Both the position numbers and the translations under genes were made by a program. Shown piece after piece: positions 16,274 to 25,065 of a stretch of DNA of 64,000 nt. The notes beneath the pieces were generated by a model. It saw only the letters and a program-made list of their open reading frames with translations. It was not told where the DNA came from and did not search any database. How positions within the stretch are numbered: position 1 is the stretch's first letter; every line of letters starts with the position of its first letter. The DNA is from Gardnerella leopoldii (GTDB lineage: Bacteria > Actinomycetota > Actinomycetes > Actinomycetales > Bifidobacteriaceae), in NCBI RefSeq assembly GCF_003293675.1, contig NZ_CP029984.1, forward strand, positions 1,256,467 to 1,320,466, written 5' to 3'.

Positions 16274-17536
16274 ATGAACGCTGCGGCACGAATTCGCACA
16301 ACTCTTATTATTGCCGTTTTATCGCTTAATGCCTTTCTTATAACAAGCTGTAGATTTGGCGTAAGCCTATATCTTTTAATACATGTCGACTTATCTCACG
16401 CAGCGCTTAACGCGGTATCAGTAGCGCTTATGACCTGCATAGCAGCACCGCTTGGCGGCATTATCGCAGATAAATATCCACCAACTAGATTGTTTATAAC
16501 TCTAACGTTCTGCTTTGCCTTGCTGTGTACTGGATACGGTTTCGCTTTAGTAGCACAGCATAATCTTATTGCTATTACGGTTACACTACTCGGCATAATA
16601 TTCGGGTTCTTTACTGCATTTTCTTCGCCTAATCAAAAAGTATTAATGGCATATAGCGCGCCAGCTGGCGAAAAAACCAAATTTTTAGCAAGCATGCGCA
16701 TGTGGATTAATCTCAGCAGGCTTGCTGCACCTGCTATCACTGGCATATTTGTTGATATATGCAATCCGCTCATTTTCTTTACGAGCATTGCTATTGTGAT
16801 GATACTAGCGGCGCTACCTCTACTGTTAGTTAATCTAAACCAGCAAGCACAAAATAGCGCAAACAATACGAAGACAGGAAGCAGTAAAACTGCTGGTTTT
16901 GCAGCTTCTCTACACTATATGAAATCTACACCATGGTTAATAGTCTTAGGAGTAGTATCAGCATTACAATCTGGATCATGGCTTGCTGCATTTAGACTAA
17001 TGGGAGCACACCATTGTCTCACACTTTTTCATTCGGCATCCACGTGGGGATCAATAGTCAGCATATTTAACATTGGCATGATTGTAGGTTCGCTATTATG
17101 CAAATATATTGTGCTGCATTATGAGATTTTATACTCTATTTTACTACCTGGATTCCTTTCTATTCCTTTACTTATTTTCGCACTTAATAATTGGATTGCT
17201 CTTTTTCTTTGCTCTGCTTTCATTGCAGGTATTATTTTTGACGCCACTATTGTCTATGGGCAAACAGCTCTTCTCGACGGCATACCAACACACATTCTCG
17301 GCGCAACTACTACTTTTACTTCTATTATGGAGCAATGCGGCATTATCGTAGGGTATGCAAGCGTACTAGCATGGGGAAATCTAAATTCATCATTATTCAT
17401 AATGATTGCAGCTGGCGTAATACTTGTTTCAACAGGTATAGCCTTATGGATTATTCAAACTCGTAAACAAACATACCCATCAATGCTTACCAAAGATTAT
17501 TGGACACCATCAACATGGGTAAAAAGAAGCATATAA
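16274..17536 (+). CDS. MFS transporter
   Basis: 420 residues with about 12 hydrophobic segments and the typical loop 2-3 motif of the major facilitator superfamily (GGIIADKYPPTRLF). The start ATG is preceded by GAGAAGGA. The overall layout fits drug or metabolite efflux carriers, but no residue pattern identifies a substrate. The gene follows the aminotransferase fusion by 136 bp on the same strand and could be co-transcribed. No terminator is evident between it and the convergent lipoprotein gene. Confidence 0.8.
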   Translation: MNAAARIRTTLIIAVLSLNAFLITSCRFGVSLYLLIHVDLSHAALNAVSVALMTCIAAPLGGIIADKYPPTRLFITLTFCFALLCTGYGFALVAQHNLIAITVTLLGIIFGFFTAFSSPNQKVLMAYSAPAGEKTKFLASMRMWINLSRLAAPAITGIFVDICNPLIFFTSIAIVMILAALPLLLVNLNQQAQNSANNTKTGSSKTAGFAASLHYMKSTPWLIVLGVVSALQSGSWLAAFRLMGAHHCLTLFHSASTWGSIVSIFNIGMIVGSLLCKYIVLHYEILYSILLPGFLSIPLLIFALNNWIALFLCSAFIAGIIFDATIVYGQTALLDGIPTHILGATTTFTSIMEQCGIIVGYASVLAWGNLNSSLFIMIAAGVILVSTGIALWIIQTRKQTYPSMLTKDYWTPSTWVKRSI

Positions 17537-17580
17537 CAAGCTATTTAGTGAGAAAGCACAATAAAGCTATACAAATGCAA

Positions 17581-18105
17581 TTACATCACAGGACAATTAG
17601 CTTGCACATCCTGTTGGAATCCTGACGGATCTCCCAGTTTTGCTTTACGCATATGCTCTTTGAAAAAGTTTCGCGTTGCATCATCACAACGGTCTGGACC
17701 CATAAACGGCATGCTAGGCACTTTTTCAAGCTCATGCAAAGCTTTACTTGCCGCTTGTTCATCACTAGCATACGTATCTAACCATTGCCGTTCCCAAGCA
17801 CACTGATAATAATTAGATGCTTGCGTATCACCATATCCACTCTGGAACTGGCCGTCTTTTTCTTCTCCAACCAAGTTTGCAGGAGCTTTATATTTTTCAG
17901 GCCAACTAAGCTTTGCCACAGATTCCTGATATTCCTTCTCTATATGAGCAAAATCAACAATCTCTCTAGGCGAACTATTTTGCGAGCGCGCACCACCCAC
18001 ACCACTCGCATCATTGTTGCCTATTCCTCCACACGCATTAAACATAAGAAGCACACTAAGCACACCAACAATAAGAGTTGCTTTACCAATAGTATGATTA
18101 TTCAT
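17581..18105 (-). CDS. Lipoprotein of unknown function
   Basis: 174 residues with a lipoprotein signal peptide: NNHTIGKATLIVGVLSVLLM followed by the lipobox FNAC (C25). The mature part is acidic and has two further cysteines (YYQCAWERQW, PDRCDDATRNF) plus a C-terminal QANCPVM, so disulfides are possible. No family recognised. RBS GAAGGA upstream. It is the last gene after the adaptor, ATPase and permease and probably belongs to that export unit, perhaps as an accessory surface protein. Confidence 0.7.
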   Translation of the reverse strand: MNNHTIGKATLIVGVLSVLLMFNACGGIGNNDASGVGGARSQNSSPREIVDFAHIEKEYQESVAKLSWPEKYKAPANLVGEEKDGQFQSGYGDTQASNYYQCAWERQWLDTYASDEQAASKALHELEKVPSMPFMGPDRCDDATRNFFKEHMRKAKLGDPSGFQQDVQANCPVM

Positions 18106-18132
18106 TATTCCTTCTTTCTTATTTTTTGAAAA

Positions 18133-19344
18133 TTAACGCAATGCTAATGCTGGTTGTAAACGTGATGCTTTTATTGCCGGCACCACACTTCCAGCAAGCG
18201 CTGTAATAAAAGCCGCAATAACAGCTCCAATAGCGGCTTCATATGGGTAAACTGGCGGACTAACTGGGCTTGCTACATCCCAAAAACTTGATGCTATAGA
18301 CACAAGGCCAAAAGAAACAGCGACGGCAGCAATCGAAACTATCAGAGCTAAAATAATCGCACTGCCTAATACGAGTGAAGCAATCGACCATCTAGTAGCA
18401 CCCAAAGCTCTGCGTATAAGCAGTTCATGCGTGCGCTGCTCCAACGATGCTAAACCAATATTGATTAAACCTAACGCGGAAACAAAAAGCAATAATGCTG
18501 CTACGATAGCAAAACTTAATTGCAGTACTGTTATAACATTCTCGTAATCATCACTATTATCATGTCTTCTAATTTCGTTTACTTGTCCACCACAACAGTC
18601 GTAAAGAGCGTCTGAAACATAAGATTTAATTGATTTTTGAGAACGATTTTCTTTATTCAACCAGTAGATTGAGCCTTGAGCTTCTTTTCCAGAATATTCC
18701 CAAAGAGTTGGAGCGTAACGTAATAATCCTAGAATATTCACGTATACTTTTGCTGAGTCTACGCCATCGTTCACAACTCCAACAATCCTTATAGGACTCA
18801 TTTGTGTTGTTTTACGAGAAGTAATAAATGCTACTTCACCAATCTTGTATCTTTTGCTAGCAGATTGGTTTACTACCATTTCTAATGCGTTGCTTTTAGC
18901 GCTATTACTAAACCATCTTCCACTTACAATAGGTAAGTTATAAACTTTGTTGTATCCTGCCGTAGTGTAAACAGCGTCAACATATTGAAGATTGCCAGTC
19001 TTATATTCTTTGCTTATTTTTACACTCTTCGAGGCTGGCATAGAAGCGCTAAACAGTAGTCCAGTGTTTGGTTGTAGCATAACGTTAGCGTTACGGTTTG
19101 CAGATTCAATGCGATTTAAGAATTTGTTAAATACTGAATATTCGTCAAAATTTTGTGCTGAAAAAGTAATCTCGTACGTTGATCTACGACCGTTTAGCTG
19201 TTCGTTAGTTGCAATAAGATAGTCCTTACCAACCGTGCCAATAAGCACTGACGCAATAACGGCAATGATGCCTATAAACATTGAAAAACCTGTGAGGAAG
19301 GATCTCATAGGAGAAAGGCGCAAATCTTTAAGCAGCATGATCAT
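18133..19344 (-). CDS. MacB/FtsX-type ABC transporter permease
   Basis: 403 residues from ATG 19344 (GGAAGG 11 nt upstream); a GTG at 19353 is also in frame. One N-terminal membrane helix (LTGFSMFIGIIAVIASVLIG), a large extracytoplasmic MacB-like domain (about 45-270), then three C-terminal helices with the FtsX signature SLEQRTHELLIRRALGATRWSI. It overlaps the ATPase gene. Together with the ATPase and the adaptor lipoprotein it forms a MacAB-like system that exports or extracts peptides or lipids; the substrate is unknown. Confidence 0.85.
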   Translation of the reverse strand: MIMLLKDLRLSPMRSFLTGFSMFIGIIAVIASVLIGTVGKDYLIATNEQLNGRRSTYEITFSAQNFDEYSVFNKFLNRIESANRNANVMLQPNTGLLFSASMPASKSVKISKEYKTGNLQYVDAVYTTAGYNKVYNLPIVSGRWFSNSAKSNALEMVVNQSASKRYKIGEVAFITSRKTTQMSPIRIVGVVNDGVDSAKVYVNILGLLRYAPTLWEYSGKEAQGSIYWLNKENRSQKSIKSYVSDALYDCCGGQVNEIRRHDNSDDYENVITVLQLSFAIVAALLLFVSALGLINIGLASLEQRTHELLIRRALGATRWSIASLVLGSAIILALIVSIAAVAVSFGLVSIASSFWDVASPVSPPVYPYEAAIGAVIAAFITALAGSVVPAIKASRLQPALALR

Positions 19345-20038
19345 AAAGAACACCGCCTTCCATAGTAAAAATGTGAGAGCAAGAACGAGCCACTTTCATA
19401 TCATGAGTGACTAATAGTAATGTTGTTCCAGATTCTTTAACACGATCATGCAACACTTGAAGCACTTTTTCTCCCGTACTACTATCGAGTGCACCAGTTG
19501 GCTCGTCACAAATAAGTAATTCGGGATTAGTGACGAGAGCACGCGCTATCGCAACTCTCTGCTGTTCACCGCCTGATAAACTTCCAGGGTATTCGTTTAG
19601 TTTATCTTGCAATCCAACAGCACATAATGCTTCTTCTATCGTTTTTCTTCTTGTCTGCTTGCTTTGTTGTAGTCCTGCGTACAAAAGCGGCAACTCAACA
19701 TTTTCTCTAATGCTTAAATGCTTAATGAGAGAATAGTTTTGAAAAACAAAACCAATATTTCGAGCGCGCATATGCGATACTGTATTATCACTACACTTTT
19801 GGATTGACTTGCCAGAATAATGGTATTTTCCAGTAAAATTTTTATTCAAAAATCCGACAATAGAAATAAGACTCGTTTTGCCAGATCCAGACCTGCCAAC
19901 TACCGCATATGTTTCACCTTGATTAAGTAGCATAGACGCAGAGTTGACAGTGGTAAGCCATTCGCCATTGCCTAGTTTCACACGCGCTGACACATCTTGT
20001 AATTCAACCAATGGAACAGGATTGTTTCCCATAATCAT
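19328..20038 (-). CDS. ABC transporter ATP-binding protein, LolD/MacB type
   Basis: 236 residues. Walker [11 protein letters not shown]-loop FVFQNYSLI, signature [15 protein letters not shown], Walker [13 protein letters not shown] and the H-loop LVTHD are all intact. The family is that of MacB/LolD ATPases serving FtsX-type permeases. Start ATGA overlaps the adaptor stop (20035-20038), and its own end overlaps the permease start, so three proteins are made in coupled translation. Confidence 0.93.
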   Translation of the reverse strand: MIMGNNPVPLVELQDVSARVKLGNGEWLTTVNSASMLLNQGETYAVVGRSGSGKTSLISIVGFLNKNFTGKYHYSGKSIQKCSDNTVSHMRARNIGFVFQNYSLIKHLSIRENVELPLLYAGLQQSKQTRRKTIEEALCAVGLQDKLNEYPGSLSGGEQQRVAIARALVTNPELLICDEPTGALDSSTGEKVLQVLHDRVKESGTTLLLVTHDMKVARSCSHIFTMEGGVLYDHAA

Positions 20039-20937
20039 TGCACTCCTGGAATGAGATCAGGAGAAACACCTGCTACAACATCACCCTCATGCAAACCAGA
20101 CGTAATCTCAATATTAGCGCCGTCACTTATTCCAAGACCAACTTCTTTACGCTCCCAATTATCGCCTTTTTTGTATGAGACTAAACCTTTTTGAACTCTT
20201 CCAGCAACCGCACTAACGGGCAGCGTTAGAACCGATTGTTTATGCTTGCCATTAAAAACAAGCGTCGCATTTTGGCCTGATTCTACTTCTGTGCTTTTAT
20301 CTATTAAACACGTTAAAACTTTTGACGATACACTAGGTGTACTTTGCGCGCTCGACTCATCTGTTTGAGTCGAATCAGCATTATCATTCTTGCTACTACC
20401 CGAGGCTGCAATATCGGTAGAAGTTCCACCGCTTTGTACTATTTGCAAACAATTGGTTGGTCCAACACCGTCTTCAATTTGGAAGCGACCTTTAACATCT
20501 GTAATATCCGCAGAACGAAGTAAAGCTTTTGCATTAAGGCTTATTGAAAAACCTTCATATTTAAGAGTGAATAGTGGGAAAGATTTAGGCACGTCCGCAG
20601 ACGATTCAGCTACTGACACAACTTTAGCGTCTACAGGAGCAATAATTTTGTTACCAGCATTGTAACCTAGAACACTTCCAGCTTTTACAGCACTTCCTGC
20701 CTTTACCGATGGAGAAAAATTCCCTCTACTTACAGCAGTGATAACAAAGGTAGACGATTGTTCTATTGTTGCTTTACCCGACACAACTTGTGTTAAAGGC
20801 TGTTTTTTGACTGAAACAAGCGGAACTGAATCATGTGATGCCTGCTGTTGACTATCATCAACTGCTCTACCAGAGCATGCAGTAAGCAAACACACTGGCA
20901 GAGCAGCAAGCAAGAGTACTTTCATAAATTTACTCAT
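20035..20937 (-). CDS. Periplasmic-adaptor-like lipoprotein (MacA/HlyD type)
   Basis: 300 residues from ATG 20937, chosen because AAGGAG sits 8 nt upstream; the frame is open to 20973. Lipobox LLTAC after a hydrophobic signal (MKVLLLAALPVC). The body has lipoyl/barrel-sandwich features (GSAVKAGSVLGYNAGNKIIAPVDAKVVSV) and a C-terminal beta-barrel/membrane-proximal part ending TSGLHEGDVVAGVSPD. It is a Gram-positive adaptor subunit for the following ABC ATPase and permease. First gene of the export operon, divergent from the two-component genes. Confidence 0.8.
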   Translation of the reverse strand: MSKFMKVLLLAALPVCLLTACSGRAVDDSQQQASHDSVPLVSVKKQPLTQVVSGKATIEQSSTFVITAVSRGNFSPSVKAGSAVKAGSVLGYNAGNKIIAPVDAKVVSVAESSADVPKSFPLFTLKYEGFSISLNAKALLRSADITDVKGRFQIEDGVGPTNCLQIVQSGGTSTDIAASGSSKNDNADSTQTDESSAQSTPSVSSKVLTCLIDKSTEVESGQNATLVFNGKHKQSVLTLPVSAVAGRVQKGLVSYKKGDNWERKEVGLGISDGANIEITSGLHEGDVVAGVSPDLIPGVQ

Positions 20938-21177
20938 AATACAAATCTCCTTACTCACCAAACTCGTAGACACATAGTATGCGTCGAAACAAGCCTCTCA
21001 AACTGATCGAAAATAAATAAAGTGCTTGATAATGTTACAATTGACGCTTTTATAATTGTCACTTTATTGAAGATTTAAGCTTTTGCTTAATAGCCTATAA
21101 TCGCCGTAAAGAGTTTGCATCAGACTAAATGATGATTTTATTTATGATTCTTGGAGCTTGCGTAATACCAGAGAATG

Positions 21178-21302
21178 ATTTGTTTTGCATAGAGTTTATA
21201 CACTACTGAGCGGCTTCCGTGCGCATAGCCCCCAACCACATTGTGATTAAATCACTAAGCTTTAAGCGAACTTATTCGCTGCGGAGTAACCCCCATAAGC
21301 TC
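21178..21302 (-). repeat. Direct repeat copy A (antitoxin 3' end and flank)
   Basis: About 125 bp matching 23881-24002 with roughly one mismatch in seven or eight bases and one single-base gap, in the same orientation. The two copies flank the response regulator, kinase and small membrane protein genes. Confidence 0.85.
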
Positions 21303-21305
21303 CAG
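21255..21305 (-). pseudogene. HicB-like antitoxin C-terminal fragment
   Basis: The minus-strand frame ending at TAG 21255-21257 reads LELMGVTPQRISSLKA. This is nearly identical to the end of the HicB-like protein at 23956-24306 (AELTGVTPQRISSLKA). A TAG stop lies two codons upstream in the same frame and nothing more of the gene remains. Confidence 0.82.
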
Positions 21306-21327
21306 TAACTACCTTTATACAATCTGC

Positions 21328-21356
21328 TTTGTAAAGGTTTTCCTAGACAAGATATT
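21328..21356 (+). promoter_or_regulatory. Motif copy 1, upstream of the response regulator
   Basis: TTTGTAAAGGTTTTC then CTAGACAAGATATT. It recurs almost unchanged at 23291-23319 and in weaker form at 23352-23379, both upstream of the small membrane protein gene. Candidate binding or promoter element of the two-component system; here it would give autoregulation. Confidence 0.5.
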
Positions 21357-21413
21357 CATCATACAAATTCAAGTACTATTATTACTTAAATAATGCTTTT
21401 CTAAAGGAGCAAT

Positions 21414-22085
21414 ATGATAGCAAAGCATATTACTGTTGGCATTGTTGATGATGATTGTTTTTGTCTACACGGCCTAAAAACATATATTGAACAGGTTGTT
21501 CCGTCCTGCAATATTTGCTGGTTGTCCACGTGCGTCGATCAAGCAATTCAGTTTTGTCAAAATCAATGCCCAGACGTGCTGCTAATTGACATGTATATGT
21601 CTGGGGTTTCGGGAATTAAAATATTATACGAATTGCGAAGAAGATACTCACTCCCAATAATAATTGCTATAACTTCATTCCCTATCAACGATTATGCTTT
21701 AAAAGCATCAACAGCAGGCGCGCAAGGCATTGTTGGAAAGAACCACCCAGAAACCATTTGCGCCATGCTTAGCAGTATTGCCCATGGCACGTTCAAGCCA
21801 CAAATAATAGGAGATCTTCATTTTGACGACACGACGACAGCATTTCAGCGTTTGCAAAATAAGCCAAAAAATGGACGCCTTGCTTTAACGAATCATGAGA
21901 CTGAAATTATAAAGTTGTGCAGTAAAGGCATGACTAATGCGCAAATCGCCAAACGTTTATTTGTTGAAACTTGTACTGTGGAAACTATCCTTCGTCGCGT
22001 GTTCAAAAAATTGAATGTGACAAATCGTTCACAACTTATTACTACATGGCTGCATGATGAATATTTAGGAAATGATACACAATGA
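21414..22085 (+). CDS. Two-component response regulator, NarL/LuxR type
   Basis: 223 residues. Receiver domain 1-125 with acidic pocket IVDDD, phosphoacceptor D59 (LLIDMYMSG), switch residues (AITSFP) and lysine in GIVGKN. C-terminal LuxR-type helix-turn-helix around 150-215 (LTNHETEIIKLCSKGMTNAQ, then IAKRLFVETCTVETILRRVFKKL). The ATG follows AAAGGAG. Its stop overlaps the start of the sensor kinase gene. Divergent from the MacAB-like operon, which is a likely target along with the small membrane protein gene downstream. Confidence 0.92.
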   Translation: MIAKHITVGIVDDDCFCLHGLKTYIEQVVPSCNICWLSTCVDQAIQFCQNQCPDVLLIDMYMSGVSGIKILYELRRRYSLPIIIAITSFPINDYALKASTAGAQGIVGKNHPETICAMLSSIAHGTFKPQIIGDLHFDDTTTAFQRLQNKPKNGRLALTNHETEIIKLCSKGMTNAQIAKRLFVETCTVETILRRVFKKLNVTNRSQLITTWLHDEYLGNDTQ

Positions 22086-23242
22086 TTATTTTCTTAATGC
22101 GGCGTTTGCGAGAAAAGCTTATTGACAATAAAACATTTTTACTATTGGGGTGTTTGTCAAGCGCAATGGATGCATATATTTACTCAAATAGCGACAATAG
22201 CACAATACAACTTGTTATAGTTTACATGATTCTTGCTGCTATAAATCTGTTTCTTTGCTTGCTCCCGCATTTTATGAGCATGTGCTATATTTTTGTACAT
22301 CTCAGCATTCTTGTTATTCCTAGTCTGAATCTTCCACCAGTAACTTTCGGGCTCATCATATCATTTGTTTTTATTTCGTATTTATATCCGATTCAATTTA
22401 CACTACCTTTATTCTTAGTAATAGATGCATTACACTACGTTGCATACCGATACTTATCAACTTTGTCTTTCAAGTATCTTATTGCTTACCTTTTAATAAA
22501 TATATTTTGCGTTTGCACTGGTATTATTTTGCGCATTTCTCACCAAAAAATGGTTCTTTATGAAAAAGATAAGCAAACAATTAATAATCTTCATCTGGCT
22601 GTGCGAATGCACGATAGATTAACTAATAAGATTGCAGATATTGCATTACAAAGTAAAATAGCATTACTTGACAAGTCTATTTCTAAAAAACAGCGAAGTG
22701 CTATTGAGGCAATAAATGATTTGGCAGATCAGGCTTTTGAAGAAGGACATAATATTATCGACATTCTACGTGGAAATACTGCTAAGCAAGATGCTCGAAG
22801 CGAGTTCATCCAGCACATTGAAGATACACTACAAATGAACGACTCAATCAATACATCTTGTGGATTAAAAGGAAGATCCATATGCAATATATCTAGTAAC
22901 GATATTCCTGAAGACATTAGCAATGAAATCATCTGTGAAGTTATTGAATTAATCGAAGAACTATATTTGAACATGCGAAAATATGCTTCTTTAGTTTATT
23001 ACATCAGAATTTCGATACGCGAAAAACAAATTGTTATAAAACAGTTCAATGTTCGATTTTTGGGCGGAAAAAGTAAAGATGCAATTCGCTCAGTATCTCA
23101 AAAAGGACTTCTGCTTCATCGCGATACCATAAAGCATTTAGGCGGTTCACTCTATTTTCGAGCCTTTGGTAAGTATTGGGAATGTAATGCAGTTATTCCT
23201 TTCAAAAATGAACATAACTGTATAGATAGTATGCTTTACTGA
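22082..23242 (+). CDS. Sensor histidine kinase (HPK7-like)
   Basis: 386 residues. About five to six membrane helices fill residues 1-150 with very short loops, so it probably senses within the membrane. The dimerisation helix carries the phospho-acceptor in AVRMHDRLTNKIADI (H177), matching the HisKA_3 group that pairs with NarL-type regulators. The ATPase part is diverged: an asparagine in ELYLNMRKYA may be the N-box and QKGLLLHRDTIKHLGGSL the G2 region. A canonical DxGxG is not visible, so kinase activity could be weak. Start overlaps the regulator stop by 4 bp. Confidence 0.8.
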   Translation: MIIFLMRRLREKLIDNKTFLLLGCLSSAMDAYIYSNSDNSTIQLVIVYMILAAINLFLCLLPHFMSMCYIFVHLSILVIPSLNLPPVTFGLIISFVFISYLYPIQFTLPLFLVIDALHYVAYRYLSTLSFKYLIAYLLINIFCVCTGIILRISHQKMVLYEKDKQTINNLHLAVRMHDRLTNKIADIALQSKIALLDKSISKKQRSAIEAINDLADQAFEEGHNIIDILRGNTAKQDARSEFIQHIEDTLQMNDSINTSCGLKGRSICNISSNDIPEDISNEIICEVIELIEELYLNMRKYASLVYYIRISIREKQIVIKQFNVRFLGGKSKDAIRSVSQKGLLLHRDTIKHLGGSLYFRAFGKYWECNAVIPFKNEHNCIDSMLY

Positions 23243-23290
23243 TTCAGTTTAAAAGATTAATGAATCTTAAGCAGTTTTAGTTAGTAATTA

Positions 23291-23319
23291 TTTGTAAAGG
23301 TTTTCATATACAAGATATT
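23291..23319 (+). promoter_or_regulatory. Motif copy 2, upstream of the small membrane protein
   Basis: TTTGTAAAGGTTTTC then ATATACAAGATATT. Differs from copy 1 at only two central bases. A third, weaker copy begins 61 bp further on. Confidence 0.5.
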
Positions 23320-23351
23320 GTTTACCTTTTAGCACGCCATTAATTTATAAA

Positions 23352-23379
23352 TTGTCAAAGTTTTATATACACAATTATT
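23352..23379 (+). promoter_or_regulatory. Motif copy 3, upstream of the small membrane protein
   Basis: TTGTCAAAGTTTTATATACA then CAATTATT. Aligns to copy 2 with a one-base gap. It ends about 14 nt before the ribosome site of the 23404 gene. Confidence 0.35.
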
Positions 23380-23403
23380 TTCTTGTATCAGAAGGAGAAG
23401 AAT

Positions 23404-23775
23404 ATGAGTAATTTAGAAGATACAAAAGCACAAATTCCGTCCGTATTTTGGACAATAGCCAATGGTGTATTTCTTGCTGGCGGAATTGCGCTGATTGTAA
23501 TGCGTAATGATTATCTATGGGGGGTGCCTCAAATTATCGCTGGATTATTTGGTCTTGCAACCATGTTTCTCATTAAAAAACCGTGGTGCGCGCAGCTATA
23601 TTTTATCGTATCTTCACTAGCTGTAATAGCAAATGGGCTTATGGAAATATTCGGCATAATCCACGGATCTGGATACGGTTATGTTCCGCTGATTATTGGC
23701 ATAATCGTGCTTCTATTTATAGGCCTTGACAAGGATGAAAGTTCAAAAGCTCTTGGAATTGCCAAGAATAAATAA
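23404..23775 (+). CDS. Small four-helix membrane protein
   Basis: 123 residues from ATG 23404, chosen for AGAAGGAGAAG just upstream. Four hydrophobic segments (SVFWTIANGVFLAGGIALIV; GVPQIIAGLFGLATMFLI; LYFIVSSLAVIANGLMEIFG; VPLIIGIIVLLFIGL) with a charged C-terminal tail. No family recognised. It is the last gene of the two-component cluster and has two copies of the motif shared with the regulator gene upstream, which suggests it is part of the response, perhaps an immunity or envelope-stress protein. Function unknown. Confidence 0.7.
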   Translation: MSNLEDTKAQIPSVFWTIANGVFLAGGIALIVMRNDYLWGVPQIIAGLFGLATMFLIKKPWCAQLYFIVSSLAVIANGLMEIFGIIHGSGYGYVPLIIGIIVLLFIGLDKDESSKALGIAKNK

Positions 23776-23820
23776 AAGCATTAGACTGCGATTTTAACTT
23801 AAAAACATATCACAATTTTC

Positions 23821-23870
23821 AAAGGTCAAGTTGCATCCATGCATCCTACGGCTTGACCTTTACTTATTTA
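23821..23870 (+). terminator. Terminator after the two-component cluster
   Basis: 10-bp arms AAAGGTCAAG (23821-23830) and CTTGACCTTT (23852-23861), 21-nt loop, T-rich tail. The A-run side could also serve the opposite strand. Confidence 0.75.
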
Positions 23871-23880
23871 TCCGTTATTT

Positions 23881-24002
23881 ATTTGTTTTGCATAGAGTTT
23901 ATGCGTTACTAAGCGACTTACTTGCGCATAGCCTCAACCACATTGCTTTGAATCACTAAGCTTTAAGCGAACTTATTCGCTGCGGAGTAACCCCCGTAAG
24001 CT
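23881..24002 (-). repeat. Direct repeat copy B (3' end of the HicB-like gene)
   Basis: Partner of 21178-21302. It includes the last codons of the HicB-like gene and about 75 bp beyond its stop. Confidence 0.85.
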
Positions 24003-24306
24003 CTGCAACATCACGAACCGTCAATCCCTGATTCCTTAGTATGCGAACCGTTTCACACATAAGCATAGATGCCTCTTGCTGAGTTTTTATAGCTGCCGAT
24101 TTTGCATCTAACATGCGCTGAAGCATAAGCTCATCTTGCTCACTAAGTTTCGGAGTTACTTTCACGCCATTGACTTTAACATTTAAAGTTGCAGCAGCAT
24201 CTTTTACCATTGCTGCAACCTGATCAAGCCTACGCACTTGAGTAAATAATCCTGGTATTTCCGGCACTTCTATCTGATATTTTCCAAAGTACTTTGGATT
24301 TTGCAA
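23956..24306 (-). pseudogene. HicB-like antitoxin, probably 5'-truncated
   Basis: 116 codons. The N-terminal part reads YQIEVPEIPGLFTQVRRLDQVAAMVKDAA, the pattern of HicB-type antitoxins. The C-terminus holds a helix-turn-helix (LTVRDVAELTGVTPQRISSL). The only available start is a TTG without a ribosome site, and the usual first beta strand is missing. Upstream in frame a stop occurs within nine codons, and the gene begins 21 bp behind the end of the nitroreductase gene. No HicA toxin gene is next to it. It could still be expressed as an orphan antitoxin, but a decayed remnant is more likely. Confidence 0.65.
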
Positions 24307-24327
24307 GATAGGTTGGTTCGTGCGAAG

Positions 24328-25047
24328 TTACTTTTCCTGCGCAAGCTCGATTGGCGGATGCTCCGCGCGGAAAGCATTTACGTGCGCTTCAGACGCATAC
24401 CCTAACGCAAAACCAGTAATCAGCGCATACTCCGGAGGAATGTCGAATACTTCGTCAAGCGGTGAACGCCATGTAGCAAGAACGCCAAGGGGGCATGAAT
24501 CTACGCCTTGCTCTTTAGCTGCCAACAGTAACGTTTGTAGCATAATTCCAGCATCCAGCGCAGCAAACGGCAGAAAATCGCGGCGAACAAGCACAAATCC
24601 CATAACTGGCGCACCGAACGCCTGGAAGTTGCGCAAAGTGTGAGCATTTCGAGCAGGAAAATCTTTGCGATCAATATTTAAATGTTTATACAACGCCAAC
24701 CCTAAACGAGCGCTACGCTCTTTAAGTGATTGTGGATACGGAGCCATTACAGGAAAATCTCCATCCGGGTGGCTCATTTTCTGCGCTATCAGGCGCTCTT
24801 CTTCGCTAAGGGTAGCGTCTTTAGTACGAAACATTGCTTTGCATTTTTGCACATATGCGTCGATTAGCTGCTGCTTGCGTTCTCCTTGAGCAATAGCGAG
24901 CATGTAGCCACGCGTATTGGACCAGCTCGGTGATTGTGCAGCTGTTTGCAAAATAGTTTCAAGTATTTTAGAATCGACAGGTTTATTTAGAAAATCACGT
25001 GCAGAAAATCGCGACTTTGCGAGTGCTTCAAAAGTTTGTGTAGTCAT
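24328..25047 (-). CDS. Nitroreductase family protein
   Basis: 239 residues from ATG 25047. FMN-binding signature near the N-terminus (KSRFSARDFLNKPVDSKILE), central LDAGIMLQTLLLAAKEQGVDSC and C-terminal ALGYASEAHVNAFRAEHPPI mark the NfnB/NfsB-like group (flavin-dependent NAD(P)H reductase of nitro compounds or quinones). The frame is open to 25065, but MTTQTF is the conserved beginning. A TATACT hexamer ends 6 nt before the ATG, so the transcript may be leaderless. Unrelated in detail to the NfsA-like gene at 13174. Confidence 0.88.
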   Translation of the reverse strand: MTTQTFEALAKSRFSARDFLNKPVDSKILETILQTAAQSPSWSNTRGYMLAIAQGERKQQLIDAYVQKCKAMFRTKDATLSEEERLIAQKMSHPDGDFPVMAPYPQSLKERSARLGLALYKHLNIDRKDFPARNAHTLRNFQAFGAPVMGFVLVRRDFLPFAALDAGIMLQTLLLAAKEQGVDSCPLGVLATWRSPLDEVFDIPPEYALITGFALGYASEAHVNAFRAEHPPIELAQEK

Positions 25048-25053
25048 GCTTTT

Positions 25054-25059
25054 AGTATA
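25054..25059 (-). promoter_or_regulatory. -10 element for a leaderless nitroreductase mRNA
   Basis: TATACT on the minus strand, six bases before the ATG. Initiation at the usual distance would fall on the A of the start codon. No ribosome site is present and no -35 matching consensus is seen. Confidence 0.5.
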
Positions 25060-25065
25060 TCGCAC

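Noticed and set aside
23956..24306. Complete HicAB toxin-antitoxin system
   Set aside because: No HicA-like frame on either side, and the antitoxin lacks its normal start and first strand.
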